Made by a program: the position numbers and the translations under genes
Notes under the pieces: model-generated
The model's input: only the letters and a program-made list of their open reading frames with translations
What the model was told of the DNA's origin: nothing
Databases searched by the model: none
Assembly (NCBI GenBank): GCA_964522165.1
Contig: CAZFVV010000051.1
Location: 1 to 35,063, forward strand
From: JABWBP01 sp964522165
GTDB lineage: Bacteria; Calditrichota; Calditrichia; RBG-13-44-9; J075
Length of the DNA: 35,063 nt
Reading direction: 5' to 3'
Part shown: positions 1 through 6,663 of the stretch, one piece after another
Position numbering within the stretch: the stretch's first letter is position 1
Layout of the letters: each line of letters starts with the position of its first letter

Positions 1-395
1 GTGGGAAGTGCGCGGTAAATCTCGAACTTTTCTCCCCGGTCGTAATTTTTCGTGGATTCGGAGAGCACCTCGAAAATTACTACGGGGTTGGCGACCGTAT
101 CGTCGCGGCCGGGGTAGAATTCCGCTTTGCCGCACACCACCAGCACGTCCGGATAGGTGAACATGTCCCGGGCTTTGATCCACAGGCGCAGATCAATTGC
201 GAATACTTGACAGTTCTTGTTTTTCAAGGCGTAGCTGAGATTCGCGCTCAAGTTTCCTACAATCCGGTTGTGATTGAGCGATCCTCCCTCCTTGTGAAAC
301 ATTTTCCCCCGGTAATATTCGCTTCGGAATTCGGCAGCTTCCTCCAATGCGAGGTATTCTTCTGGGGTAAGGTATTGGGGGGATTGTTTCTCCAT
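1..395 (-). CDS. Uma2 family endonuclease-like protein (DUF820), 3' truncated by window edge
   Basis: Reading the minus strand from the ATG at 395 gives an open frame of 131 codons to the window edge, starting MEKQSPQYLTPEEYLALEEA. This is the typical opening of the Uma2/DUF820 family, which has a PD-(D/E)XK nuclease fold. The expected core is visible: YPDVLVV carries the conserved Asp, VVIFEVLSEST carries the Glu, and YDRGEKFEIYRALP is the usual helix that follows. The C-terminal third lies outside the window. Family members are often multicopy in cyanobacteria and FCB genomes and their role is poorly defined, so the nuclease fold is a family inference. AGGCGG about 10 nt upstream could be a weak ribosome binding site. 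No partner gene is visible. Confidence 0.85.
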   Translation of the reverse strand, partial: MEKQSPQYLTPEEYLALEEAAEFRSEYYRGKMFHKEGGSLNHNRIVGNLSANLSYALKNKNCQVFAIDLRLWIKARDMFTYPDVLVVCGKAEFYPGRDDTVANPVVIFEVLSESTKNYDRGEKFEIYRALP

Positions 396-461
396 TGGAA
401 AAGCCGCCTGTTTCGTTAATGATGCAATGATAACGGCCTCCGCAAATAATGTCAACCGCTA

Positions 462-760
462 TTTATAACTGATGTTACGCAGAACATTCTCGTTCCACCG
501 GTCTCCGGTGGAACGCACGGCGCGATGCTCTGCATCGCGTCATGTTACGACTCGGCGCAGAGCGCCATCAGCGGCGTTCACCCCGACGGGTCGGGGTGAA
601 CGAGTCGTAAATGAGTAACTTGACAATGTCACATTTAACCGCAGAGGCCGCAAAGAACGCTGAGAAATATAGTTTTTTTTATAAATATCTCTCTGCGAAC
701 TCCGCGTTCTCTGCGGTAAAACCTGAAATGTGACATTGTCGAAGTAACATCAGTTTATAA
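462..760. mobile_element. Composite palindromic MITE-like element with nested second element
   Basis: The outer ends are CTGATGTTAC at 469-478 and GTAACATCAG at 744-753, exact inverted repeats. They are flanked by the 7-bp direct repeat TTTATAA at 462-468 and 754-760. The left end CTGATGTTACGCA is shared with the two elements at 29021 and 31936. Inside are perfect hairpins at 492-514 (10-bp arms, loop TCT), 521-539 (8-bp arms, loop TCT) and 576-601 (11-bp arms), and the inverted pair TTACGACTCG (545-554) and CGAGTCGTAA (601-610). A second inverted-repeat unit occupies 620-742. No ORF inside is supported. TTTATAA contains a palindrome, so the duplication is less certain here than in the other copies. 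Confidence 0.75.
620..742. mobile_element. Inner palindromic element nested in the 469-753 element
   Basis: The 17-bp ends starting TTGACAATGTCACATTT (620) and ending AAATGTGACATTGTCGA (742) are inverted repeats with one mismatch. The 6-bp direct repeat AGTAAC abuts both sides (614-619 and 743-748), and the right copy overlaps the outer element's terminus. The next layer inward is also inverted (AACCGCAGAG near 637 against CTCTGCGGT near 710). This looks like one element inserted into another. Its terminal CAATGTC...GACATTG matches the first 7 bp of the element at 12268-12399. Confidence 0.65.
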
Positions 761-821
761 TGTGAAAAGACAGTTTGGCCGGCCGGCTGCACTGCCGGTG
801 CAGAATAAATTCCGCACTCCT

Positions 822-2228
822 TTACCGCCGGATTCCTAACTTTTTCATCCGCGAAACCAGGGTTTGGGGATTGATGGCTAAAATCTTCGCCGCGCCTTTT
901 TCCCCGCTTACCCGCCAGCGGGTCATTTCCAGGGCCTTGAGGATGTGGGCGCGCTCCGCTTCTTCTAAGGTGTCCAGGGGAGCATTGCCAGGCTCGCCGT
1001 GCGGCTGGAAATGCCACTGCCCCAATTCCAGGCGCCTGCCGGGGCTGAGGATCACCGCCCGCTCGATCACGTTCTCCAACTCCCGCACGTTCCCCGGCCA
1101 GTGGTAATTCGCCAGCGCGTCGATCTCCCGCCGGGGCAGGGCTTCGATCTTCTTCCCCACTTTGGCGGCGTATTTCATCACAAAGTGATTCACTAACAGG
1201 GGAATATCGCCCGGGCGCTCCCGCAGCGGGGGCAAATGGATGGGGAACACGCTCAAGCGGTAATAGAGATCCTCCCGGAAGCTCCCGCTCTGCAAGGCTT
1301 GTTCCAGGTCGCGGTTGGTGGCGGCGATCACCCGCACGTCCACTTTGATGGAATTGGGATTGCCCAACCGCTCAAACTCCCCGTCCTGCAGCACCCGCAG
1401 CAGTTTCACCTGCAATTCCGGGGGCAAATCGCCGATCTCGTCCAAAAAAATGGTGCCCCCGTCGGCCAGCTCAAAGCGCCCGATCTTGCGCGCCAGCGCC
1501 CCGGTAAAAGCCCCTTTTTCGTGCCCGAACAGCTCGCTCTCGATCAAACTGGCCGGCAGGGCGGCGCAATTCACTTTCACCAGGGGGCGCTGGCGGCGGG
1601 CGCTGATGTTGTGCACCGCCCGGGCAATCAACTCCTTGCCGGTGCCGGTTTCCCCTAAGATCAGCACCGTGGCGTCCGTGGAGGCGACCTGCTCCACCTG
1701 CGCCAGGGTTTCTTTGAATCGCGCATTCCGGGTGATGATGGCGTCGAAATTATGGGTAAGCTTGATCTCCTGCTGTAAATAGATGTTCTCTTCCTGGAGG
1801 CGGTTTTTCAGGCTCTCTACCTCCTCCAACGCCTGTTTCAGCTCCGCCTCCGCCTGCTTGCGGTCGCTGACGTCGTGCACGAAGATGCAGGTGTATTCCC
1901 GGCCCTCGAACTCGATCAGGTTGGCAGTTACCTCCACGGGGACCAGCCGCCCGTCCCCGGTGGGGAGCATTTTTTCCATCACCAGCACCTTCTTCTCCCG
2001 GAAAACTTTCCAGCGCTCCCGGAAGGCCTTCTCTTTCATGGCCGGGAATAACTCGTACAATTTTTTGCCGATGAATTCTTCCGGGGTGTAGCCGTAACGG
2101 CGGATGGCCTGGTTGATGCGGTGGATGCGCCCCTCGGCGTCGCTCCACACCACCACGTCGGGCGCGGTTTCGATGGTAAAGTGGGAAAGACGTAAGGTTC
2201 TTTCGTGGCCGTGATCGGATGTTCTCAT
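822..2228 (-). CDS. PAS domain-containing sigma-54-dependent transcriptional activator
   Basis: This 468-residue protein is a bacterial enhancer-binding protein that would activate RNA polymerase carrying sigma-54. A PAS sensor domain spans about residues 15-122 (TAPDVVVWSDAEGRIHRIN), followed by a coiled-coil linker (122-155). The AAA+ domain has Walker A GETGTGKE at 192-199, the sigma-54-contact loop GAFTGA at 239-244, Walker B GGTIFLDEIGDLP at 257-269 and the arginine-finger region REDLYYRL. A Fis-type helix-turn-helix occupies about 421-466. There is no receiver domain, so control is probably by a signal bound to PAS rather than by phosphotransfer. The ATG at 2228 has a strong AGGGGAGG ribosome site 7 nt upstream. 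It follows the TonB receptor gene by about 120 nt. No sigma-54 promoter was recognised in the window, so the target is unknown. Confidence 0.95.
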   Translation of the reverse strand: MRTSDHGHERTLRLSHFTIETAPDVVVWSDAEGRIHRINQAIRRYGYTPEEFIGKKLYELFPAMKEKAFRERWKVFREKKVLVMEKMLPTGDGRLVPVEVTANLIEFEGREYTCIFVHDVSDRKQAEAELKQALEEVESLKNRLQEENIYLQQEIKLTHNFDAIITRNARFKETLAQVEQVASTDATVLILGETGTGKELIARAVHNISARRQRPLVKVNCAALPASLIESELFGHEKGAFTGALARKIGRFELADGGTIFLDEIGDLPPELQVKLLRVLQDGEFERLGNPNSIKVDVRVIAATNRDLEQALQSGSFREDLYYRLSVFPIHLPPLRERPGDIPLLVNHFVMKYAAKVGKKIEALPRREIDALANYHWPGNVRELENVIERAVILSPGRRLELGQWHFQPHGEPGNAPLDTLEEAERAHILKALEMTRWRVSGEKGAAKILAINPQTLVSRMKKLGIRR

Positions 2229-2235
2229 CGAGAAC
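2221..2235. promoter_or_regulatory. Palindrome over the start codon of the sigma-54 activator
   Basis: GTTCTC-ATC-GAGAAC is a perfect 6-bp inverted repeat with a 3-bp spacer. It spans the start codon and the space to the ribosome site of the gene starting at 2228. It could be an operator or an mRNA hairpin that hides the start codon. A chance palindrome of this size is also plausible. Confidence 0.3.
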
Positions 2236-2258
2236 CTCCCCTGAGGTCTGGCATCGTT

Positions 2259-2346
2259 TGCACCGGGAAACGTAAAGCGTGAAACGTGATGCGTGATACC
2301 CCGGCAGCATTAGAAGATCACGTTTCACGTCTCCCGCTTCACGCTC
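2259..2346. repeat. Imperfect inverted repeat between TonB receptor and regulator genes
   Basis: GAAACGTGAT near 2280 is complementary to ATCACGTTTC near 2318. The longer arms contain degenerate GCGTGAAACGTGA units. Fragments of the same word also occur near 8437-8447 (ATCACGTTTCACGATTCA), so this looks like an interspersed palindromic repeat. It lies directly after the stop of the TonB receptor gene, where a hairpin could also affect 3' mRNA stability. No U-run follows. Confidence 0.5.
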
Positions 2347-2347
2347 T

Positions 2348-4582
2348 CTAAATCTTCGCCGCCAGGGAAACCTGGAAATACTGCTTCTTCAGCAGGTAGT
2401 ATTGAAATCCGCTGTTATCTAAAATGTTATACCCCGCGGCCTGCAGGTTGAGCCGCACCCGCCCCACCCGGAAGCGGTAACCGAGGGAGAGGTCGATATC
2501 GAAAAAAGGCTCCAGCAGAGATGAACTTATCTCCTGAGTAAATTCATTCAAAATGACCGCGGTGCTCTGCCCTTCATAGAAAAAAGTGGCGGAAAAATAG
2601 CCTCCCCAGTCGCCGGAATAGAGGGTTTGCAGGCTGAACATGCTCTCCGGCTTGAAGGGGTAGAGGGAAGGGTATTCGATATCCAGCAGCGTGGCGACGG
2701 CGATCAAATCCCAGTCGCGGGCAATTTTGTTGAGCGCAATGGAGCCTTCTAACCCTTTGGTGACGTTTCGCCCGATCTGCGACTGCTCGAACTGCTGCAC
2801 GCCAAAACCGGGAATCCACACCAGCTTGTTGAACACCACGTTGCGAAATACCGCCAGCTTGAAGTCCACGTCGCGCAACGCTTCCGAAGCGGGATCATAG
2901 GTCACGCCCACCCCGATCTCCCCGGCGTTGCTCTCTTCCGGCTTCAGGCGCACCAACAGGGTATCCGCGCCGCTCACCTCGGAGAGGGCGTTGCGGGCGT
3001 TCTCCAGCAAGGTCTGAAATTTGATATTTTTACCGTAATTGAGGTAGGGAGAGAAGGTCCAGCGGGTCTTTTCCACGTCCACCTGGATGCCCACCGTGGG
3101 GGCGAGGTAGTTATCCCCGGTAACCACGTAGTCGTCCCTCATTCCGAAATGGGTTTTCCAGGTAATGTCGGAGCGGTTTTGGAATTGATTGCTGAATGCC
3201 ACCACCCCCGCGGCGCTGAAGCGGTTTTCGTAGAGCAGCGCGTTGTAAATCGAATAATCCTGGCCGCCCAGGGTTTGCCGCACGTCGGTTTCTACCTCGT
3301 CGTGGAAATATTCGCCTAATAGCTGCACCTCATTGGCGAGGCCGAAATCGAATTTTTTGGTCAGCCGGGCATTCAGCCGGCGGGATTCGAAAGCGTTCAC
3401 GAAACGGTCGCTTCCTCCCTCGCTCACCCGGTCGCGCCGGATTTCGTCATCTCCCAACAGGTAATTCAGGCGCATATCCATATTATTGATCCCCAACAGG
3501 TTGCCGGTGTATGCGCCGGAAAGGAGATAATTTTTGCGGAAATTTTGCAGGGGCTGGTTATCCGCGGATAATTTCTCGTAGTCTAACAAATACCCGTAAA
3601 AACGGGCGCTCCACTCTCCCCTGCCGGTATAATAATTCAAGGCCAGGTTATGATTCTGCTTGGTGGATTCGACGGTCTGGTTTTCGGTTTTCCCGGAGTC
3701 GGCAAATTCCCCGGGGAAATACTCGATGCCCGGTTCGATGCCGCTGTACTGCCCGAAATAGTTGACCACGAATCTCCGGGAGATGGGAAAGTTCACCTCG
3801 GCGATGTAATACTGGGTATTGAAACTGCCCTGCTTGGTTTTGAGGAGCAGGCTGCGCTCCAGGCTCTTCTGGGTGGTGACATTGACCACCCCACCGAACG
3901 CGCCGCTGCCTAACAGGGTTAAATTCGCCCCCTTCAACACTTCCATTTTTTCGATATTTTCCGTGGGGATTACGGAGAGGTCCGCGGCATTCTCCTCGCC
4001 TAAACTGTTGAGCAGGATGCCGTCCACGTACACGTTCACCTCCCCGGCGTTGCTGCCGCGGATTTGAATGCGCCGCCCGGTCAGGTCGTTGCCTTCCACC
4101 CGCACCGAGGGGATGGTTTTGAAGAGGTCGCTGATCTCGCTGCTGCCGCGAATCTCGATGGTCTGGAAATCGACCACGTCGCGGGCGTGGGGAATTTCCT
4201 GCTGCACCAGGTCGATGCGCTCTCCCCGCACTAACACCGAATCCGGCAGCTCGATACTGACCGGCTGCAACTCGATGCGCGAGCGGTTCTTGAAATCCTT
4301 CAGCGCGATGCGGTACTCCCGGTAGCCTACAAAACCGACCACCAGGGTATCATTCTCCTGAATCGCCTTCAGAATCAGGCTGAAATAGCCGTCGGCGTCG
4401 GAGATGGTTCCCACCTGGGAGCGCACTAAATAAATATCCGCCCCCTTGAGGGGGGAGCGGGTCGCGGCGTCTGTCACCTGGCCGCTAAGCCGAACCTGGT
4501 TTGCTTCCAGGGAGATTCCGGAACGAATCAGAAAAAAGCACCCGAGGGCAATTCCCCATGCAATGAAGGATTGGAATTTCAC
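2348..4582 (-). CDS. TonB-dependent receptor with carboxypeptidase-regulatory-like N-terminal domain
   Basis: This 744-residue outer-membrane receptor starts with a signal peptide (MKFQSFIAWGIALGCFFLIR). A beta-sandwich of the CarboxypepD_reg type follows at about 30-110 (LSGQVTDAATRSPLKGADIY). The plug domain is at about 125-235 and includes RRIQIRGSNAGEVNVYVDGI and the closing GGVVNVTTQ. The rest is a 22-strand-barrel-like region of alternating aromatic and polar residues ending in a short strand (YFQVSLAAKI). Such receptors import siderophores, cobalamin, sugars or peptides using TonB energy; the substrate cannot be read here. The start is GTG at 4582 with a weak GGAAA site; no better in-frame ATG keeps the signal peptide. 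It is not part of the triad at 21.5-29.0 kb and no SusD-like partner is adjacent. The sigma-54 activator immediately downstream could be co-transcribed. Confidence 0.92.
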   Translation of the reverse strand: MKFQSFIAWGIALGCFFLIRSGISLEANQVRLSGQVTDAATRSPLKGADIYLVRSQVGTISDADGYFSLILKAIQENDTLVVGFVGYREYRIALKDFKNRSRIELQPVSIELPDSVLVRGERIDLVQQEIPHARDVVDFQTIEIRGSSEISDLFKTIPSVRVEGNDLTGRRIQIRGSNAGEVNVYVDGILLNSLGEENAADLSVIPTENIEKMEVLKGANLTLLGSGAFGGVVNVTTQKSLERSLLLKTKQGSFNTQYYIAEVNFPISRRFVVNYFGQYSGIEPGIEYFPGEFADSGKTENQTVESTKQNHNLALNYYTGRGEWSARFYGYLLDYEKLSADNQPLQNFRKNYLLSGAYTGNLLGINNMDMRLNYLLGDDEIRRDRVSEGGSDRFVNAFESRRLNARLTKKFDFGLANEVQLLGEYFHDEVETDVRQTLGGQDYSIYNALLYENRFSAAGVVAFSNQFQNRSDITWKTHFGMRDDYVVTGDNYLAPTVGIQVDVEKTRWTFSPYLNYGKNIKFQTLLENARNALSEVSGADTLLVRLKPEESNAGEIGVGVTYDPASEALRDVDFKLAVFRNVVFNKLVWIPGFGVQQFEQSQIGRNVTKGLEGSIALNKIARDWDLIAVATLLDIEYPSLYPFKPESMFSLQTLYSGDWGGYFSATFFYEGQSTAVILNEFTQEISSSLLEPFFDIDLSLGYRFRVGRVRLNLQAAGYNILDNSGFQYYLLKKQYFQVSLAAKI

Positions 4583-4607
4583 GATGCTGCATTTCCGGGT
4601 TTAGTGG

Positions 4608-4740
4608 AGTGCAAAGCTTCAGCTTTGCACTGTACAATACCTGCCTGTTATGTAGCAAGGCAAGCGCGAAATGACGCAAACGGGGCGATATTGAGTTCTC
4701 TAAGATGCGTCACTTGTGTGCAAAGCTGAAGCTTTACACT
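4608..4740. repeat. Two related hairpins built on the word TGCAAAGCTGAAGC
   Basis: AGTGCAAAGCT-TC-AGCTTTGCACT at 4608-4631 is a perfect 11-bp hairpin. A diverged copy (TGCAAAGCTGAAGCTTTACACT) ends at 4740. The 231-bp gap between pcm and the TonB receptor otherwise shows no gene. They resemble interspersed hairpin repeats and lack a U-run expected of a terminator. Confidence 0.6.
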
Positions 4741-4813
4741 CCGTTGCAAATTCCGCTCGAAGAACAATATAAGGGGTGCATGGCGTAAGCGCAATCCCCT
4801 GAATGGGGCAATT

Positions 4814-5485
4814 TTATTCGGCTTCCTTTTTGCGGATCATGGGCACAAAGCGCACCGGGATTTTGCGGAACTGTTCCACCCGCTCCCCGGTATGGAGCAG
4901 GAACACCAGGTCTTGCTGGTCTTCTCCCACGGGGACGATCATGCGCCCGCCGGGAGCGAGTTGTTCGATGAGCAGCGTGGGAATTTCCAGGGGCGCAGCG
5001 GAAACGATGATGGCGTCGAAGGGCGCTTCTTCCGGCCAGCCTTTGTAGCCGTCGCCGGTGCGAAATTCGACCGATTTATATCCTAATTGGGTAATAATTT
5101 TTTTGGCCTGGCGAGCCAGTTGGGGAACGATTTCAATGCTAAACACCCGGCGGGCCAGCTCCGCCAGCACGGCGGTCTGGTACCCTGAGCCGCTGCCGAT
5201 CTCCAGCACTCTTTCCGTACCGTTCAATTGTAGCTGGTCCACCATGTAAGCCACGATATAAGGCTGGGAAATGGTCTGGTTCATCCCGATCGGCAGCGGT
5301 TCGTCGCTGTAGGCTTGGCGCTGGTAGCGAACCGGCACAAAGAGATGCCGGGGCACTTTTTCCAGCGCCGCCAGCACCCGCTCATCCCTGATTCCCCGCC
5401 GCCGGATTTGCGAAGCAACCATTATCTGGCGCTTTTCGGCAAATTCATTGTCCGGGGTCTGGTTGTTCGGCTTATCTTGCCCCAT
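4814..5485 (-). CDS. pcm: Protein-L-isoaspartate O-methyltransferase
   Basis: The enzyme transfers a methyl group from S-adenosylmethionine to L-isoaspartyl residues in aged proteins, starting their repair. Diagnostic segments are clear: IRDERVLAALEKVPRHLFVP, the family signature NQTISQPYIVAYM, motif I VLEIGSGSGYQTAVLAEL (SAM binding), GDGYKGWPEEAPFDAIIVSAA and PGGRMIVPVG. I place the start at the ATG at 5485 (223 residues, the normal family length). The open frame continues to 5560, but the extra N-terminal residues (MRFLHILLFAPCALRSAK) come from a repeat-like stretch and have no homologous look; ATG 5503 is also possible. It lies downstream of the HDAC-like gene by about 130 nt, with a low-complexity CACTTTTCA tract in between, and may share its transcript. 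Confidence 0.93.
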   Translation of the reverse strand: MGQDKPNNQTPDNEFAEKRQIMVASQIRRRGIRDERVLAALEKVPRHLFVPVRYQRQAYSDEPLPIGMNQTISQPYIVAYMVDQLQLNGTERVLEIGSGSGYQTAVLAELARRVFSIEIVPQLARQAKKIITQLGYKSVEFRTGDGYKGWPEEAPFDAIIVSAAPLEIPTLLIEQLAPGGRMIVPVGEDQQDLVFLLHTGERVEQFRKIPVRFVPMIRKKEAE

Positions 5486-5511
5486 AGCGGCTCGATTCCT
5501 CATGATTTTCG

Positions 5512-5615
5512 CGGAGCGCAGAGCGCATGGAGCAAAGAGCAGAATGTGGAGAAAACGCAAATATCGCTACTCATTTTACACTTTTCACTTTGCACTTTTC
5601 ATTTTCCACTTTGCA
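5512..5615. repeat. Low-complexity and 7-bp-like repeat tract upstream of pcm
   Basis: 5512-5545 contains GCGGAGCGCAGAGCGCATGG-like units, similar to the tandem CATAGxG array at 34849-34904. 5575-5612 is a pyrimidine-rich run of degenerate CACTTT(T/G)CA units. The stretch separates pcm from the HDAC-like gene and supplies the apparent N-terminal extension of the pcm frame, so it probably does not code. Confidence 0.5.
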
Positions 5616-6578
5616 CTACGCGCCTTCCTCCACCAGCGCCTCTAAGTGCGCCTGCACGCTTTCCGCCAGATTGTGATGGTGATACCCGCCTTCCAGCACG
5701 GACAGAATTTTGCCGCCGTTGATCTCTCGGATGTTTTGGCGAATCAGCCGGGTCATTTCCCGGTAGCCGTTAGTAGAGACCCGCATTTGCGCCAGGGGGT
5801 CGTCCTCATGGGCGTCGAAACCGGCGGAGATGATCAATAAATCCGGGCGATAGTGCCGGATTTCGGGAATGATTTGATCCCGCAACGCCTCCAGGTATTC
5901 CTCATCGCCGCCCCCGGCGAGCAAGGGGATATTCAGGGTATATCCTTTGCCCAATCCCCGCCCCCGCTCATCCCGCGCTCCGCTGCCGGGATAGAGGGGC
6001 CATTCGTGAAGACTGCAAAAATAGACTTCCGCGGAATCGTAAAAACTGTTCTGAGTGCCGTTGCCGTGATGCACGTCCCAGTCCAGGATAAATACCCGTT
6101 GCAGCGAATAACGGTCAATAGCGTAGCGGGCTGCAATCGCCGCGTTGTTGAAGAGACAGAAACCCATGGCTTCGGCGTGCTCCGCGTGGTGTCCCGGCGG
6201 GCGCAGGGCGCAGAATACCGACCTGGCGCGGTCGTTCAGCAGATCGTCTACCCCGGCCAGGCAGGCCCCCACGGCGTGGAGCGCCGCTTCGTAAGAACGG
6301 GCGGTCACCACCGTATCGCCCCCGTCCAAAATTAGCGGGGCGCGCCGGCAGGCTTCTTCAACCGAGCGGATATAGGAAGGGCTGTGGTTGGTTTCGATCC
6401 ATTTCAGGTCCGCCGGCGGGGGAGCGGCTACCTGCAACTGCTCCCAAATATTTCTCTCCTGCAAGTGCCGCACGATCATCTTCAGGCGTTCCGGGTTTTC
6501 CGGGTGGCGAAGCCCGGGAAGATGCTCCAGGAAAACCGGGTGATAGTAGAAAATAAGCTTGCGCCAGGGCAGCGGCAT
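5616..6578 (-). CDS. Histone deacetylase family (class II-like) zinc amidohydrolase
   Basis: This 320-residue protein belongs to the arginase/deacetylase fold shared by HDACs, acetoin-utilization proteins and acetylpolyamine amidohydrolases. Catalytic features are intact: the His pair in LRPPGHHAEHA (130-131), zinc ligands Asp168 and His170 in ILDWDVHHGNGTQ, the third ligand Asp255 in ISAGFDAHEDDPL, and the catalytic Tyr299 in LEGGYHHHNL. The opening YYHPVFLEHLPGLRHPENPERL is typical of class II bacterial members. It probably deacetylates a small molecule such as a polyamine, or protein lysines; the sequence does not say which. The ATG at 6578 has GAGG 8 nt upstream. It sits between a sensor kinase and pcm. 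Confidence 0.93.
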   Translation of the reverse strand: MPLPWRKLIFYYHPVFLEHLPGLRHPENPERLKMIVRHLQERNIWEQLQVAAPPPADLKWIETNHSPSYIRSVEEACRRAPLILDGGDTVVTARSYEAALHAVGACLAGVDDLLNDRARSVFCALRPPGHHAEHAEAMGFCLFNNAAIAARYAIDRYSLQRVFILDWDVHHGNGTQNSFYDSAEVYFCSLHEWPLYPGSGARDERGRGLGKGYTLNIPLLAGGGDEEYLEALRDQIIPEIRHYRPDLLIISAGFDAHEDDPLAQMRVSTNGYREMTRLIRQNIREINGGKILSVLEGGYHHHNLAESVQAHLEALVEEGA

Positions 6579-6609
6579 GAGGGTCCTCGGGAGTTTTCAG
6601 CGCCGTTAT

Positions 6610-6650
6610 TAATTGGCAATTGCCAATTGTTAATTGCCAATTGCCAATTA
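6610..6650. repeat. Double palindrome of TTGGCAATTGCCAA type
   Basis: The 41-bp stretch can fold end to end: its outer 12 bp (TAATTGGCAATT and AATTGCCAATTA) are perfect inverted repeats. The left half contains the 14-bp palindrome TTGGCAATTGCCAA. It fills the gap between the stop of the sensor kinase (6664) and the start of the HDAC-like gene (6578). It resembles an interspersed hairpin repeat; a fragment AATTGCCAATTAT recurs at 12427. Confidence 0.6.
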
Positions 6651-6663
6651 AACGGGGGATGGA

